Positions 63,763-64,000 of a stretch of 64,000 nucleotides of DNA are shown here, piece after piece. Source of the DNA: Yponomeuta sedellus (taxonomy: Eukaryota > Arthropoda > Insecta > Lepidoptera > Yponomeutidae). The DNA lies in assembly GCA_934045075.1 (NCBI GenBank), contig OW203736.1:21367805-21431804 (forward strand), written 5' to 3'. Numbering within the stretch: the first letter of the stretch is position 1; each line of letters opens with the position of its first letter. Both the position numbers and the translations under genes were made by a program. The notes below the pieces were generated by a model that made no database searches, was not told where the DNA came from, and was given only the letters and a program-made list of their open reading frames with translations.

Positions 63763-64000
63763 ATTCGAAATTCTCAACTCAGAAACTAGGCAAAGGTGAA
63801 AGAAAAAATTGAGTTTGAGTTCGATTTAAACAAACTAACAAATTACACTTATTATTTCTATTATTACATTCAACACAACAAACGACACACACCATAAAGA
63901 TACTAAGCTAAGCTAAAACACATCACCAAAACATAACAATATACGTAAATCATAACACTCACATAAAAAATATGAAAAAAAACCATTCCCAGTGATTAAG

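Overview
The window is intronic and genic DNA from an insect nuclear genome, almost certainly a moth or butterfly. The evidence is AT-rich introns of tens of kilobases, consensus GT-AG splice sites, no operons or bacterial ribosome sites, and dense interspersed repeats of types I recognise from lepidopteran genomes (tRNA-like SINEs, RTE-type and Jockey-type LINE tails, TIR elements, a mariner remnant, long ATGT microsatellites seeded by a LINE tail). The species cannot be named from this sequence.

One host gene explains all convincing coding sequence. It is an ARHGAP6-like Rho GTPase-activating protein on the minus strand, with nine coding exons from 61988 down to 144. All eight exon-exon reading-phase joins agree, giving 463 residues and a stop. 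The start lies beyond the right edge of the window. Exons 1-3 (61.9, 41.1 and 20.2 kb) encode the N-terminal region, exons 4-7 (8.8 to 2.9 kb) the RhoGAP domain, and exons 8-9 a Ser/Thr-rich tail.

Layout: 0-5 kb holds six short exons in a compact 3' part. 5-8 kb has a perfect ATGT microsatellite, a TIR element and an array of decayed copies of exon 4's core. 9-20 kb is an intron with a Jockey fragment, a CRE-like triplet and many SINEs. 20-41 kb is an intron with a 540-bp TIR element carrying a 5-bp target duplication, a hAT-like element, a mariner remnant, paired hairpins and a tandem array abutting exon 2. 41-62 kb is an intron with SINEs, LINE 3' ends and tRNA-like foldbacks. 62-64 kb holds more repeats and a short relic of exon 1.

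Repeat families are named here only for cross-reference. Rep-A: about 370 bp, begins near TATGTCCCCACTGCTGGGGC. Rep-B: SINE-like, with GGGCTATGTCCAGCAGTGGA at its tail. Rep-C: tRNA-like element with TTTTTAGCCTCTAAATAGG. Rep-D: Gly-tRNA-like SINE. Rep-E: tRNA-like SINE whose body contains GGGCTAACGAGATCTGTG. Rep-F: LINE 3' end running into (ATGT)n. Rep-G: LINE 3' ends with ATAAGGCCGCC and ACAATAAAG. Rep-H: tRNA-like SINE with GTGAGGAAACCTGAGTGTCT. Rep-I: element opening with CTAGCTGTGCCCCGCGG.

The most unusual signals are relic copies of the host gene's own exons at three of its exons (two well supported, one weaker), and Rep-C copies arranged as near-perfect inverted pairs with tRNA-like arms. 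Family identifications rest on recognition and internal comparison only; no database search was possible.
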